Positions 1 through 8,911 of a DNA stretch of 64,000 bases are shown here, in pieces (the stretch's first letter is position 1; every line of letters starts with the position of its first letter). This DNA is from JACPYF01 sp947085525 (GTDB lineage Bacteria > Patescibacteriota > Saccharimonadia > Saccharimonadales > Saccharimonadaceae), in assembly GCA_947085525.1 (NCBI GenBank), contig CAMTWU010000007.1, forward strand, positions 1 to 64,000. Direction: 5' to 3'. Both the position numbers and the translations under genes were made by a program. The notes beneath the pieces were generated by a model. It saw nothing but the letters and a program-made list of their open reading frames with translations. It made no database searches and was not told the origin of the DNA.

Positions 1-1
1 A

Positions 2-1249
2 CCAAGTGATATCCAAACTTTTGCAAATATTAAAGTCGTGGGTGTTGGTGGTGCAGGTGGGTCTGCAATAAACCGTATGAAAGATGCGGGTTTGCACGGA
101 GTACAATTTGTCGCGATTAATACAGATGCACAAGCTCTGCACAACTCAAAAGCCGATGTGAAATTGCATATTGGACGCGATACAACTCGCGGACTAGGTG
201 CTGGTGCTGATCCGAAATCTGGGCAAGCAGCAGCGGAAGAATCTCGTGAAGATATCAAACAAGCACTAGAAGGTGCTGATCTAGTATTTGTCACTATTGG
301 TGCTGGTGGTGGTACAGGTTCGGGTGCTGGTCACATTGTTGCGGAAATTGCTCGCGAACAAGATATCTTGGTTGTAGGTGTTGCAACAAAACCATTTAGT
401 TTCGAAGGTCAAAAGCGATCACAAAACGCTGAATGGGCAATTTCACAGCTAGGACGCAAGGTTGATACTATAATTACTATTCCAAATGATCGACTACTGC
501 AAACTATCGATCGACGCACGCCACTGCTAGAGACATTCAAGATCGCTGATGATGTACTGCGTCAGGGTGTCCAAGGTATTTCAGAATTGATCACCGAACA
601 CGGTCTGATTAACTTAGACTTTGCTGACGTAAAGGCAATTATTAGCAACGCCGGCTCTGCATTGATGGGAATTGGCCGCGCCAGTGGTGATGACCGAGCA
701 GCCCAAGCCGCTCAACAAGCTATCGAATCACCTCTAATCGAAGTCAGTATTGATGGAGCACGAGGTGTGCTATTCAATGTCACTGGTGGTTACGACATGA
801 GTATGAGTGAGATCCAAGAAGCTGCCGAGTTAATTACTAGTGCAGTCGCGCCTGACGCGAACATTATATTTGGTGCAACGCTAAAGCCTGAGATGGAAGA
901 TGAATTGATAATTACCGTTATTGCAACTGGCTTTGATTCAGCTTTCTTTGATGAACAAGATGCTCCAGCACTTCCACTAGATCCAATTGCTAACCGTATA
1001 AAAGCTCCTAAAAAAGAAGACGACGAAGCAGCAGTTGGTTCATTTGCCGAAGAAGAACTCGCAAAAATTGACATGGACTTGGACAAGCACGAAGATGTAT
1101 CCGAGACATTTAATAGCGAATCGGACAAAAGTATTTGGCACTACGACGAAGAAGAGTCAGATACGCCCGCATTCCTACGTCGACGCAAAAAGAACAAGAA
1201 AAAGAAAGACGACAAGAAAGAAGAATCTGAAGATAAAGACGAATCATGA
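2..1249 (+). CDS. ftsZ: Cell division protein FtsZ (5' end outside window)
   Basis: Tubulin-like GTPase that polymerises into the cytokinetic ring at midcell. The reading frame is open from the first bases of the window, and the residues before the GTG at 38 (ending NIKVVGVGGAGG) are FtsZ sequence, so the true start lies upstream. The tubulin signature GGGTGSG is at residues 90-96 counted from the GTG, and the T7-loop motif NLDFADV that activates GTP hydrolysis follows about 100 residues later. A charged linker leads to a C-terminal DTPAFLRRR peptide, the usual site for FtsA or SepF-type partners, followed by an unusually lysine-rich tail. The stop overlaps the nrdR start by 4 nt. Confidence 0.97.
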   Translation, partial: PSDIQTFANIKVVGVGGAGGSAINRMKDAGLHGVQFVAINTDAQALHNSKADVKLHIGRDTTRGLGAGADPKSGQAAAEESREDIKQALEGADLVFVTIGAGGGTGSGAGHIVAEIAREQDILVVGVATKPFSFEGQKRSQNAEWAISQLGRKVDTIITIPNDRLLQTIDRRTPLLETFKIADDVLRQGVQGISELITEHGLINLDFADVKAIISNAGSALMGIGRASGDDRAAQAAQQAIESPLIEVSIDGARGVLFNVTGGYDMSMSEIQEAAELITSAVAPDANIIFGATLKPEMEDELIITVIATGFDSAFFDEQDAPALPLDPIANRIKAPKKEDDEAAVGSFAEEELAKIDMDLDKHEDVSETFNSESDKSIWHYDEEESDTPAFLRRRKKNKKKKDDKKEESEDKDES

Positions 1250-1701
1250 GATGTCCCCACTGTTCTAACCAAGATTCAAAAGTTATCGAGTCGCGCGATG
1301 CGAGTGAGAGTGGGGCAATTCGCCGTCGTCGTGAATGTTTAAAATGTGGTCATCGTTATACGACATACGAGAGAGTTGAACGGCCTAACCTCGCAATTAT
1401 CAAAAAAGACGGTGGTAGAGAGTTATTTGATCGTAACAAACTATTTGCAGCGATTCACCGCTCTGTTGGTAAGTTTTTATCATCAGACCTAGAGGTTGAA
1501 GCAATTGTGTCTCGTGTCGAGAACGAACTATATTCATCTGGTGAGACCGAACTGCCATCAACCGCAATTGGAGACCTCGTACTAGTTGAACTAGGTGATA
1601 GAAACCAAGTTGCCTATGTCCGTTTTGCTAGTGTCTATCAGGAATTCAAGTCTATTGATGAGTTTGCCAGTGCACTAGAGAAACTTCGCAAGAAAAAATA
1701 G
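1246..1701 (+). CDS. nrdR: Transcriptional repressor NrdR
   Basis: Represses ribonucleotide reductase genes after sensing ATP/dATP. The N-terminus has a zinc ribbon (CPHC at residues 3-6, CLKC near 31-34) and is followed by an ATP-cone domain over about residues 49-139. The length of 151 aa is normal for the family. The ATGA overlap with ftsZ suggests translational coupling. Ribonucleotide reductase itself is not in the window. Confidence 0.96.
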   Translation: MRCPHCSNQDSKVIESRDASESGAIRRRRECLKCGHRYTTYERVERPNLAIIKKDGGRELFDRNKLFAAIHRSVGKFLSSDLEVEAIVSRVENELYSSGETELPSTAIGDLVLVELGDRNQVAYVRFASVYQEFKSIDEFASALEKLRKKK

Positions 1702-1709
1702 GGGGGATA

Positions 1710-1970
1710 ATGAAAGCCTACGTTGTATACAAAGTAGAAAGTGATCACGCCCGAGCTGTGACTGATTTTTTGCGTGATTTTGAGCGTCGAACAGGCAAAA
1801 AGTTAGAGGAAATAAACCCAGAAAGCCCCAGTGGATCTGCATTTTGTGAAACATATGACATTATGGAATATCCCACTGTTATCGCAACTGATAATAATGG
1901 AGTACTACAAAATGAATGGCGTGGTCTACCGCTACCATTGATGGATGAGGTGAGTTACTATGCTAACTAA
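1710..1970 (+). CDS. Small thioredoxin-fold-like protein
   Basis: An 86-aa protein whose second half (YPTVIATDNNGVLQNEWRG) resembles the cis-proline strand and following hairpin of thioredoxin folds. The usual N-terminal CxxC redox pair is absent and only one cysteine remains. A GGGG-type ribosome site lies just before the ATG. It follows nrdR by 8 nt and precedes a ruined VKOR-like gene, so it may once have belonged to a disulfide-forming pair. The fold is inferred from local pattern only. Confidence 0.5.
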   Translation: MKAYVVYKVESDHARAVTDFLRDFERRTGKKLEEINPESPSGSAFCETYDIMEYPTVIATDNNGVLQNEWRGLPLPLMDEVSYYAN

Positions 1971-1981
1971 TTTGCATTTGA

Positions 1982-2359
1982 ATGTTTTTCGAAAATCAGC
2001 CCAAAAGAATCAAGATTAACTACATATTGATTGTTATTTTTTCGGCGTTAGCTCTAGTAGATGCGTTTCAGCTATCTGTAAATAAGATACATATCTTGTA
2101 AAATCCCTGAGTTAAAATAGAGTGCAATTTAAACAGTGTTCTTAACTGCCCATCTGTTATGAAATCTCCACAAGCCGAATTTTTAGGCTCACCTAATAGC
2201 TTTATAGGTATGACGGGGCTTGTCATACAAATATTGTGTCCGTGGTGTTTGCTGACGACGACCTCGACTACAATTGCGTTCGGAGCATTACTACACATTT
2301 CGCTGCGTGAGGATGTATTGAATTTGTCAAAACATACCAACAAAAAAGTCCAAAAATAG
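1982..2359 (+). pseudogene. Decayed VKOR-family disulfide oxidase gene
   Basis: One continuous reading frame from the ATG at 1982 contains TAA at 2099-2101 and TGA at 2108-2110. On either side lie recognisable VKOR pieces: a first membrane helix ending ALVDAFQLSVNKIHIL, then the loop with paired cysteines CNLNSVLNC and the SPQAEFLGSPNSFIG turn, then the CPWC active site with the last helix. Only about 20 residues separate the loop from CPWC, where family members have about 65-80, so the middle helices look deleted. Intact VKOR would reoxidise a DsbA-like partner at the membrane. Three independent lesions argue for a dead gene rather than recoding. Confidence 0.75.
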
Positions 2360-2380
2360 GTAGATGGAGGATATACTTAA

Positions 2381-2455
2381 TTGGTACTTGCTAGTATATT
2401 AGTAATTGGTGTTATCTTGGTTGTTGCAAAATTTTGGGGTAGCCTACTGGGCTAG
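2381..2455 (+). CDS. Possible 24-residue hydrophobic peptide
   Basis: A TTG codon 10 nt after a GGAGG at 2366-2370 opens a 24-codon frame encoding a single hydrophobic helix (ending VAKFWGSLLG). It sits 12 nt before the DUF2177 gene and may be a small membrane protein or a leader for it. The evidence is limited to the ribosome site and composition; chance is a real alternative. Confidence 0.25.
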   Translation: MVLASILVIGVILVVAKFWGSLLG

Positions 2456-2467
2456 AAGAGGAGAATT

Positions 2468-2872
2468 ATGACAGATTTTATCATTCGTTATCTCATAGCA
2501 GGGGCATTATTTGCCATCATAGATGGTATCTGGCTATCATTTGTAGCTAACAAACTGTACCGTTCACAGTTGGGCTTGTTGTTGCTAGATAAGCCTAATT
2601 TACCTGCTGCGATTGCGTTCTACCTAATATTTCTAGTTGGTTTAGTTGTGTTTGTGATCAATCCCGCTATGCAATCAAATGATTGGAAAGTAGCTGCAAT
2701 TTTGGGCGCACTATTTGGTTTTGTGACATATGCGACATATGATCTGACAAACCTTGCAACACTAAAAGGTTATCCGCTAACTATTACAGTTGTTGATTTG
2801 ATATGGGGCACAGTGCTAACCGCCAGTGTTTCTGTTGCTGGATTTTTAATATTGCAGAGGATATCGGGTTAA
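2468..2872 (+). CDS. DUF2177 family membrane protein
   Basis: A 134-aa protein with four predicted membrane helices. The pattern DGIWLSFVANKLYRSQLG near residues 19-36 and the later TYATYDLTNLATLKGYP are characteristic of the DUF2177 family, whose biochemical role is not established. An AGAGGAG ribosome site precedes the ATG. The next gene begins directly after its stop codon, so the two are presumably co-transcribed. Confidence 0.85.
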   Translation: MTDFIIRYLIAGALFAIIDGIWLSFVANKLYRSQLGLLLLDKPNLPAAIAFYLIFLVGLVVFVINPAMQSNDWKVAAILGALFGFVTYATYDLTNLATLKGYPLTITVVDLIWGTVLTASVSVAGFLILQRISG

Positions 2873-3745
2873 GTGCCCAAACTAGTTTTTGCATCGATAG
2901 TTATGGCGTATATTTTTGTGGCTTTTGTGACGTTGGTTGAATTTGGCAGGCTAGATTATGTGTTGTCGTCACTAGCTATATATTTATTGGCAGCTGTAGC
3001 ATTTTTGAGCTTGGTTTTTGTCATTGCACGGCGTATAAAACGCTACGATATCATAGACGCAGCATGGGGTCTGACATTTATAGTTGTTGCACTGACAAGC
3101 TTTTTCCTATCGTACCAGGCTACGCCATATCTTAGTGTTTGTATGTTGGTTGTGCTACTGGTAGTAATTTGGGGTGGTCGACTGAGCTGGCATATAGGTC
3201 TCAGGATATCGAACAGCCAAGTTGAAGACCCACGTTACACCGAACTACGCAAAAACTGGAAAGGAAATGTGAGTGCTAATATATACTTTCGCATATATAT
3301 CGTACAGGCTATTTTGGCAACAACAATATCTATACCAATTATCCATATAAACTTGTTTAACGGGTCAGCGTGGACAATATTTACTTGGGTTGGTCTAGCT
3401 ATCTGGAGTATCGGTTTCACTTTTGAAGTCATTGGTGACCAACAGCTAAATAAATTTGTCATAGACAAAAATAACAGAGGTAAAATCATGCAATCTGGTC
3501 TGTGGCGCTACAGCCGTCACCCCAATTATTTCGGTGAAATTACACAGTGGTGGGGTATCGGCATCATTGCGATAGGCGTTATGCCGTGGTGGGTTGGTTT
3601 GATCGGTCCGTTAACTATTACATTCCTTATCCTATATATTTCTGGTGTTCCTCCAGGTGAAAAAAGATTCGAAGGACGATCTGGTTGGAGCGAATACAAG
3701 GCAAAAACCAGCGTACTGGTTCCATTACCAGTAAAAAAGGTGTAG
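2873..3745 (+). CDS. DUF1295 (steroid 5-alpha-reductase-like) membrane protein
   Basis: A 290-aa multi-pass protein starting with GTG directly after the DUF2177 stop. The C-terminal third carries RYSRHPNYFGEITQWWGI and PPGEKRFEGRSGWSEYKAKT, the conserved block of the DUF1295 and isoprenylcysteine methyltransferase-like family, which binds a cofactor in the membrane. DUF2177 and DUF1295 genes often occur together in bacteria. The substrate is unknown; lipid modification is a family-level guess. Confidence 0.88.
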   Translation: MPKLVFASIVMAYIFVAFVTLVEFGRLDYVLSSLAIYLLAAVAFLSLVFVIARRIKRYDIIDAAWGLTFIVVALTSFFLSYQATPYLSVCMLVVLLVVIWGGRLSWHIGLRISNSQVEDPRYTELRKNWKGNVSANIYFRIYIVQAILATTISIPIIHINLFNGSAWTIFTWVGLAIWSIGFTFEVIGDQQLNKFVIDKNNRGKIMQSGLWRYSRHPNYFGEITQWWGIGIIAIGVMPWWVGLIGPLTITFLILYISGVPPGEKRFEGRSGWSEYKAKTSVLVPLPVKKV

Positions 3746-3757
3746 AATATAGACATA

Positions 3758-3945
3758 TCCGCTAGAGTGGCTATCAATCACGAGGATCGGGAAGAAAAGT
3801 TCCACAAACTTAGTAGAACCCGACGGAAATGACCTGTGAGATCATACAAATAAAGCGCTAAAAGAATCATTTCTTTTGGAAATCAGATGGTACCGTCCCA
3901 ACTTGGGATTCTGATAGACAAAAGAGATGATTTTTTATTTTAGAA
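3758..3945 (+). promoter_or_regulatory. T-box riboswitch, isoleucine type
   Basis: The untranslated leader of the cupin-ileS operon. Visible elements: GTGGCTATCAATCAC at 3767-3781, with ATC at 3773-3775 as the likely Ile specifier; the block GATCGGGAAGA and the later GTAGAACCCGACGG, as I recall them from short-stem actinobacterial ileS leaders; a second ATC at 3841-3843; and an antiterminator with ATCAGA (3882-3887) pairing TCTGAT (3910-3915) around the bulge TGGTACC (3888-3894) and hairpin TCCCA/TGGGA. A competing terminator pairs 3865-3877 with 3920-3932 and runs into T6 at 3931-3936. Uncharged tRNA-Ile should favour read-through. Confidence 0.88.
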
Positions 3946-3949
3946 AGGA

Positions 3950-4300
3950 ATGACAGTGAAAATCAAAGGCGAGCAATTCAAAAATGGTGAAACTTGTGAA
4001 GGTGCTGTTTTTGCATCTGAAAATATACCGCATGATATTGCAACAATCAAGATCACTGGCCGTTATCCTGAAAACGGCTGGGCTATGAATGAAATAGCTC
4101 ATGAATTAGTCATGGTTTCAGAAGGCTCAGGTAACCTTGAATTTAAAGATAGTGATTCGTTAGAGCTGCATACTGGCGATGCTGTATCTGTCGAGCCTGG
4201 TCGGTGGTTTGCATGGAACGGTGAAATGACTCTGATCATTGCATGCAGCCCAGCTTTTTCACCTGATCAATATAAACTGGAGGATGAAAATGAAGTTTAA
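3950..4300 (+). CDS. Cupin-domain protein in the ileS operon
   Basis: A 116-aa single-domain beta-barrel of the cupin type, seen in the pattern HELVMVSEGSGNLEF...LHTGDAVSVEPGRWFAWNG. Histidines and an acidic residue could bind a metal. It lies between the T-box and ileS and overlaps the ileS start by 11 nt, so it should be expressed when isoleucine-charged tRNA is scarce. Its link to isoleucine is unknown; it could be a sugar- or metal-binding enzyme. Confidence 0.7.
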   Translation: MTVKIKGEQFKNGETCEGAVFASENIPHDIATIKITGRYPENGWAMNEIAHELVMVSEGSGNLEFKDSDSLELHTGDAVSVEPGRWFAWNGEMTLIIACSPAFSPDQYKLEDENEV

Positions 4301-7232
4301 AGCAAACACACGTCGTAAAGCGATTGAATACGAAAAAGATCTTGTAAAACAATGGAAGAAAAACAAGACTTTTGAGAAATCTGTTGAAAATCGCTCTGCA
4401 GATAATGCCTACGTGTTTTATGACGGTCCGCCATTTATCACAGGGCTGCCACATCATGGCACACTGCTGATCTCTACTATCAAAGACACCGTTGCGCGCT
4501 ATCAAACTATGAAGGGCAAACGCGTTGAGCGTACTTGGGGCTGGGACTGCCACGGCTTGCCAGCGGAAGTCTATGTAGAAAAGAAACTCAACATCAAAGA
4601 CAAGAGTGAAATTGGTACGAAAATCAGCATTCATGACTACGTCAAGGAATGTCGGGAAGCTATGGTGCAAGGTGGTAACGAATGGGAAGATGTCATTGAT
4701 CGTGTCGGGCGTTGGGTAGAGTTCCAGGGTGCCTACAAAACTATGGACAAAGAGTACATGGAATCAATTTGGTGGGCATTTACGACGCTGTACAAAAAGG
4801 GCAAGATTTTTGAGGGAGAAAAGGTTCTCATGTACTGTGTGCATGATGGAACACCTATCAGCAAGTCCGAAGTTGCTATGGAGAATAGCTACAAAGAGGT
4901 GACTGACCCGAGTTTGTATACATATTTCAAGTTAGTTGATGAAGATTTGAGCTTGCTGGCATGGACGACAACTCCGTGGACTCTACCTGCAAACGTTGCG
5001 TTAGCGATCAATCCAGATCTAACCTATAACGTAGTCGAATATGATGGCAAGAAAGTAGTTGTTGCCAAAGATTTAGTAAAAAAGGTCTTTACTGACGAAA
5101 AGCATCAACAACTCGAGTATAAAATTATCGACGAAATTGCAGGTAAATGGTTAGTTGGCAAAAAATACGAGCCATTGTTTGAAAATCACGGGCCACATGC
5201 GCATTCAGTTCAGTCTGCAGAGTTTGTATCCAGCGAAAGCGGTACAGGAATTGTTCATATTGCCCCAGCCTACGGCGAGGATGACTTTAATTTGGCACAA
5301 ACAAATAATTTGCCAGTAGTACATGTTGTCGATGAGAATGGAAACTATGGATCTGGCCGATGGCTAGGCAAAAATATATGGGATACTAACAAAGAAATCG
5401 CAAAAACTTTATTGAGTGAAGGCGTTGCGATGAAAATCGACTATATCCGTCACGAATATCCGCATTGTCACCGTTGTGGCCATAAACTTATCTACAAAGC
5501 TCACTCTAGCTGGTTCATGGATATACAAGACCAAAAAGAAGACATGCAAAAGGCAAACGATACTACAAATTGGATTCCAAAGTCTCTGAAGGAAAAGCGC
5601 TTTCATAATGTTATCGAAAGCGCACCGGATTGGAACTTATCTCGTGACCGCTTTTGGGCAACCCCAATACCAGTCTGGAAGGGTGTAAAGTCTGATGGTA
5701 CTCCAGTGATTAAAGCTTTCGCATCATACAAAGAATTTGAGGAATTTACAGGTAAAAAATTAGATGACTATCATTTACCAATGGTAATGGGTATAACATT
5801 CGAACTTGATGGCGCCGAAATGTCACACATTGGCAAAGTTATTGATTGTTGGTTTGAATCTGGCAGTATGCCGTTTGCTCAATTTCATTATCCGTTCAAA
5901 AACAAAGAAAAATTCGAGACGAATTTCCCAGCCGATTTCATCACAGAGGGTGTCGACCAGACTCGCGGCTGGTTCTATAGCCTGACGGCAGTCAATGTCG
6001 CGTTGTTTGGTCAATCACCATACAAAAACTTGATCTGTGCAGGCTTTTTGAACGCTGCAGATGGCAAAAAAATTAGCAAAAAACTAAAAAACTACACTGA
6101 TCCTACGGAGCTGATGGACGAAACTAGTGCCGATGCCTTGCGTTTATTCTTTCTCAACTCGCCACTGGTTAGTGGTGAGGACGCGAATTTGGCTGACAAA
6201 GACGTCAAAGATGTCGCCCGCAAACTAAGTATGGTTTGGAACATGTATGATTTCTTTACTATGTACGCCAGTGTTGATGGTTGGGAATTTAAGGATGATC
6301 CAAAAGTATTAAGCGAACCAAAAGACCTCAAAAATCCATTAGACCAATGGATCGTCAGTCGCGTACATCAATTGCTAGCAGAAGTCGGTGGAAATATCGA
6401 TGAGTATAAACTGCAAGAAGCCGTAAAGCCGATCTTGCCATTTATTGACGATGCCAGCAACTGGTATGTCCGACGAAGTCGTCGTCGTTTCTGGAAATCA
6501 GGTGAGACAAAAGACAAAGATGATGCGTATCGAACATTGCACTACGTTTTGACACTGCTATCGCAAATAATGGCACCATTTACGCCGTTTTTGGCCGAGG
6601 AATTGTACCAAAAACTAACTGGAGGTGAGAGTGTACACCTGCTGGATTGGCCAGAAGTTGGGTATATAGACAAAGTGGTTATAAGAGATATGAGCCGCAC
6701 TCGCGATATTATCGAAAAAGGCCTATCTTTGCGTATGCAGAAAGAAGGCAATCTTGGCTTAGTTAAGGTAAGACAACCATTACCAGAAATTGCGTATCCT
6801 AGTGAAAAGTTAGATGGTTTTTATGAGCAGGTAATTGCCGATGAAGTTAATGTAAAAAAAGTTATCAATACACCTATTGCGACTGGTTATGGTGCTTCCG
6901 GTCTCGTAACTGGTTTGGTATTCACGCCTTTTGAAGGTAGTAGCTTAGCTCTTAATAAAACGATAACTCCGGAACTTAAGCTCGAAGGCCAGACTCGTGA
7001 GATTATTCGTTCAATCCAGAATGCGCGTAAAAAAGCTGGTTTGAATGTTGACGATAGGATAAAACTCAACCTAAACACTAGTGGCGAGCTAGAGAAGGCG
7101 ATAAATGAGTATGAAAAAATAATCAAAGACGAAACTTTGGCAGTTTCGTTAGATGATAATGAATATTCATACAGCGAAAAAGTTAAAATTGATGGACATG
7201 AGCTAACAATTTCATTGGAGGCAATAAAATGA
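4290..7232 (+). CDS. ileS: Isoleucyl-tRNA synthetase
   Basis: Charges tRNA-Ile in the cytoplasm. The ATG at 4290 is chosen because GGAGG at 4279-4283 lies 6 nt upstream; the earlier in-frame ATG at 4284 abuts the ribosome site. The class I signature appears as PPFITGLPHHGT at about residues 47-58 and the KMSKS loop as KISKK near residue 593. A CHRCG zinc knuckle lies near residue 390, and the CP1 editing insertion is present. At 981 aa with PHHGT and KISKK variants it resembles the long eukaryote-like IleRS type. Expression should be set by the T-box upstream. Confidence 0.97.
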   Translation: MKFKANTRRKAIEYEKDLVKQWKKNKTFEKSVENRSADNAYVFYDGPPFITGLPHHGTLLISTIKDTVARYQTMKGKRVERTWGWDCHGLPAEVYVEKKLNIKDKSEIGTKISIHDYVKECREAMVQGGNEWEDVIDRVGRWVEFQGAYKTMDKEYMESIWWAFTTLYKKGKIFEGEKVLMYCVHDGTPISKSEVAMENSYKEVTDPSLYTYFKLVDEDLSLLAWTTTPWTLPANVALAINPDLTYNVVEYDGKKVVVAKDLVKKVFTDEKHQQLEYKIIDEIAGKWLVGKKYEPLFENHGPHAHSVQSAEFVSSESGTGIVHIAPAYGEDDFNLAQTNNLPVVHVVDENGNYGSGRWLGKNIWDTNKEIAKTLLSEGVAMKIDYIRHEYPHCHRCGHKLIYKAHSSWFMDIQDQKEDMQKANDTTNWIPKSLKEKRFHNVIESAPDWNLSRDRFWATPIPVWKGVKSDGTPVIKAFASYKEFEEFTGKKLDDYHLPMVMGITFELDGAEMSHIGKVIDCWFESGSMPFAQFHYPFKNKEKFETNFPADFITEGVDQTRGWFYSLTAVNVALFGQSPYKNLICAGFLNAADGKKISKKLKNYTDPTELMDETSADALRLFFLNSPLVSGEDANLADKDVKDVARKLSMVWNMYDFFTMYASVDGWEFKDDPKVLSEPKDLKNPLDQWIVSRVHQLLAEVGGNIDEYKLQEAVKPILPFIDDASNWYVRRSRRRFWKSGETKDKDDAYRTLHYVLTLLSQIMAPFTPFLAEELYQKLTGGESVHLLDWPEVGYIDKVVIRDMSRTRDIIEKGLSLRMQKEGNLGLVKVRQPLPEIAYPSEKLDGFYEQVIADEVNVKKVINTPIATGYGASGLVTGLVFTPFEGSSLALNKTITPELKLEGQTREIIRSIQNARKKAGLNVDDRIKLNLNTSGELEKAINEYEKIIKDETLAVSLDDNEYSYSEKVKIDGHELTISLEAIK

Positions 7233-7654
7233 GTGAAGCACGTGTAGGAATAGGTGTATTTATATTAAAAGACGGCAAGTTTTTGATCGGTCATAGGCAA
7301 GGTTCGCACGGTGAAGGGACGTGGGCTATACCTGGTGGGCATTTAGAATTTGGCGAGAGCTTTGAACAAACGGCAATTCGTGAAGTAGCTGAAGAAAATG
7401 GACTAAAAATAGAAAATCTGAAGGTCGGAGCAGTCACAAATGATATTTTTGAGGCCGAGAAAAAGCACTATGTGACAGTTTGGATGACGAGTCATTGGAA
7501 GTCAGGCGAGCCAGAAATTTTAGAACCACACAAATGTCTAGAATGGCGTTGGGTAGATTTCGACACATTACCACAACCGTTGTTTTTGACGTGGAATCAA
7601 CTATTCGACAGTCAATTTTTGGACGATATCAAAGCGCAACTACGGGCTAGCTAA
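7229..7654 (+). CDS. Nudix hydrolase, NUDT15/8-oxo-dGTPase-like
   Basis: A 141-aa protein with a canonical Nudix box at residues 36-58 (GGHLEFGESFE...REVAEENG), which coordinates metal to cleave nucleoside diphosphate bonds. The flanking GTWAIPGG and WRWVDFDTLPQPLF segments resemble nucleotide-pool cleansing enzymes. The start overlaps the ileS stop by 4 nt (ATGA), so it is probably translated from the ileS transcript. The true substrate cannot be read from sequence. Confidence 0.88.
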   Translation: MSEARVGIGVFILKDGKFLIGHRQGSHGEGTWAIPGGHLEFGESFEQTAIREVAEENGLKIENLKVGAVTNDIFEAEKKHYVTVWMTSHWKSGEPEILEPHKCLEWRWVDFDTLPQPLFLTWNQLFDSQFLDDIKAQLRAS

Positions 7655-7655
7655 C

Positions 7656-7740
7656 TTTACTTTTCAGGGGTAATCGACTACAATCAGACACGTTGTAAAC
7701 TATAGTCTACATCAAATTGGACACACCGCCCGGTGTGTCC
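7656..7740 (+). promoter_or_regulatory. Promoter and GC-rich 5'-UTR hairpin of the Calx-beta gene
   Basis: TTTACT (7656-7661) and TACAAT (7679-7684) are separated by 17 nt. A second possible -10, TATAGT, is at 7701-7706. Downstream, GGACACACC (7719-7727) pairs perfectly with GGTGTGTCC (7732-7740) around a GCCC loop. The hairpin has no T-run and ends about 10 nt before the GGGAG ribosome site, so it may protect the mRNA or modulate translation. Confidence 0.5.
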
Positions 7741-7764
7741 CAGAAAAGTGGGAGTACCTCTCAA

Positions 7765-8745
7765 ATGAGAAACAAACGAACGCTCGTGCTGGCTGCCTTT
7801 TTGGCAGTCATGCTTTCGCTCGTCATGGCTTCGGTTGCCACGGCGGCGCCCCCGGTATCCAATTCGGGTTCGGAGTTTGTTCCTGTCGAGCTCGAAGCCA
7901 ACATCAACGATCAGCCAGCTGTATTCGCGGTGACTGATGTCGCAACGGATCCAGACGGTGATCCACTGGAGCTTGCTAGCGCGAGCTACCCATGTGGATA
8001 TCAGGACACTACGCACTTCAACTACTACCCATGGGATTTGGGTGGTCAGGAGACCTGTTATGTCACCGTCAAGGATGATGAGGGCAACGACAACAATCCA
8101 TCCAATGACAATTATGTTAGTGTCCTCATCAACATCACAACGACCGCCGGTGATACGGAAGATCCTGTCGTTGTGATCACATCACCGGCTGATGGCACAA
8201 CGTTCACGACGGATACCACGAACATCACTTACACGGTAAGTGACAACGAAGACTCGTCGCCAACATGTGATGTCGTCGACGGTGCGAGTGTCAATCTGAC
8301 CGAAGGCGCAAACGTGCTTACGGTCAACTGCACTGATGATGCGGGCAACACCGGTAGTGACACAGTGAACGTGACGTATGAAGTGCCTGTCGTCGAGAGC
8401 TGCACCGTAAGGATCAGCCTTGGCAATGTGCAGGTATCGGAAGGTGATGTAAATCACCAGATATACGTCCCAGTCACACTGTCTAACCCGTGCGCAACCA
8501 CAGTCACGCTGAGGTACAGCACGCAGGCCAAGACAGCAGATGGATCTGACTACGTAGAAGCAACTAATCAGTCCATCACAATCCCCGCAGGTGCAACTAC
8601 AGCAAGCATCCCAATCGTCATCCTCGGAGATGATGCCAGGGAATCCTCAGAGATTTTCTTCGTTCTGGCGTTCTCGGATGTTGAAGGTGCCACGCTTAGC
8701 AAGGACAAGTCGACGGTCGTAATTCAAAACGACGACAAGCAGTAG
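7765..8745 (+). CDS. Secreted protein with Ig-like/HYR and Calx-beta domains
   Basis: The ATG at 7765 follows GGGAG (7750-7754) and gives a clean signal peptide (MRNKRTLVLAAFLAVMLSLV, cleavage after ATA-A near residue 28). The mature 300-residue chain has a DPDGDPLELA cadherin/Ig-like segment, a central HYR-type repeat (DPVVVITSPADGTTF, two cysteines) and a C-terminal Calx-beta domain (VQVSEGDV...IVILGDDARESSEIF). No membrane anchor or sorting signal is seen, so it is likely released or loosely surface-bound, perhaps for contact with another cell. Codons favour CTC, GTC, ATC and TCG, unlike the neighbouring operons. Confidence 0.82.
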   Translation: MRNKRTLVLAAFLAVMLSLVMASVATAAPPVSNSGSEFVPVELEANINDQPAVFAVTDVATDPDGDPLELASASYPCGYQDTTHFNYYPWDLGGQETCYVTVKDDEGNDNNPSNDNYVSVLINITTTAGDTEDPVVVITSPADGTTFTTDTTNITYTVSDNEDSSPTCDVVDGASVNLTEGANVLTVNCTDDAGNTGSDTVNVTYEVPVVESCTVRISLGNVQVSEGDVNHQIYVPVTLSNPCATTVTLRYSTQAKTADGSDYVEATNQSITIPAGATTASIPIVILGDDARESSEIFFVLAFSDVEGATLSKDKSTVVIQNDDKQ

Positions 8746-8801
8746 CTAGACCTTGCAAAAACCCAGCTGACTCCTCGCATTCCAGCGAGTGATGTCAAAC
8801 C

Positions 8802-8839
8802 CTCCCCCAGCGACACGGATTTCGCTGGGGGAGTTTTTA
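8802..8839 (+). terminator. Strong rho-independent terminator
   Basis: CTCCCCCAGCGA pairs with TCGCTGGGGGAG (a 12-bp stem) and is followed by TTTTTA. It closes the transcript of the secreted Calx-beta gene. Confidence 0.9.
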
Positions 8840-8911
8840 CTTTCCAATAGAAATGATTCTGGTGTAGTATATAAATTGAAGTTTTTGTAAAAAAACTACT
8901 GGGGAGTAAGG

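Noticed and set aside
2068..2343. A 91-codon minus-strand frame opposite the VKOR remnant
   Set aside because: The plus-strand frame carries VKOR motifs on both sides of the stops; the minus frame has no ribosome site and no recognisable content.
1982..2359. Stop-codon recoding (TGA or TAA read as sense) in the VKOR-like gene
   Set aside because: Both stops would need reading through, the gene also has an internal deletion, and RF1 and RF2 genes are both present, so normal termination is expected.
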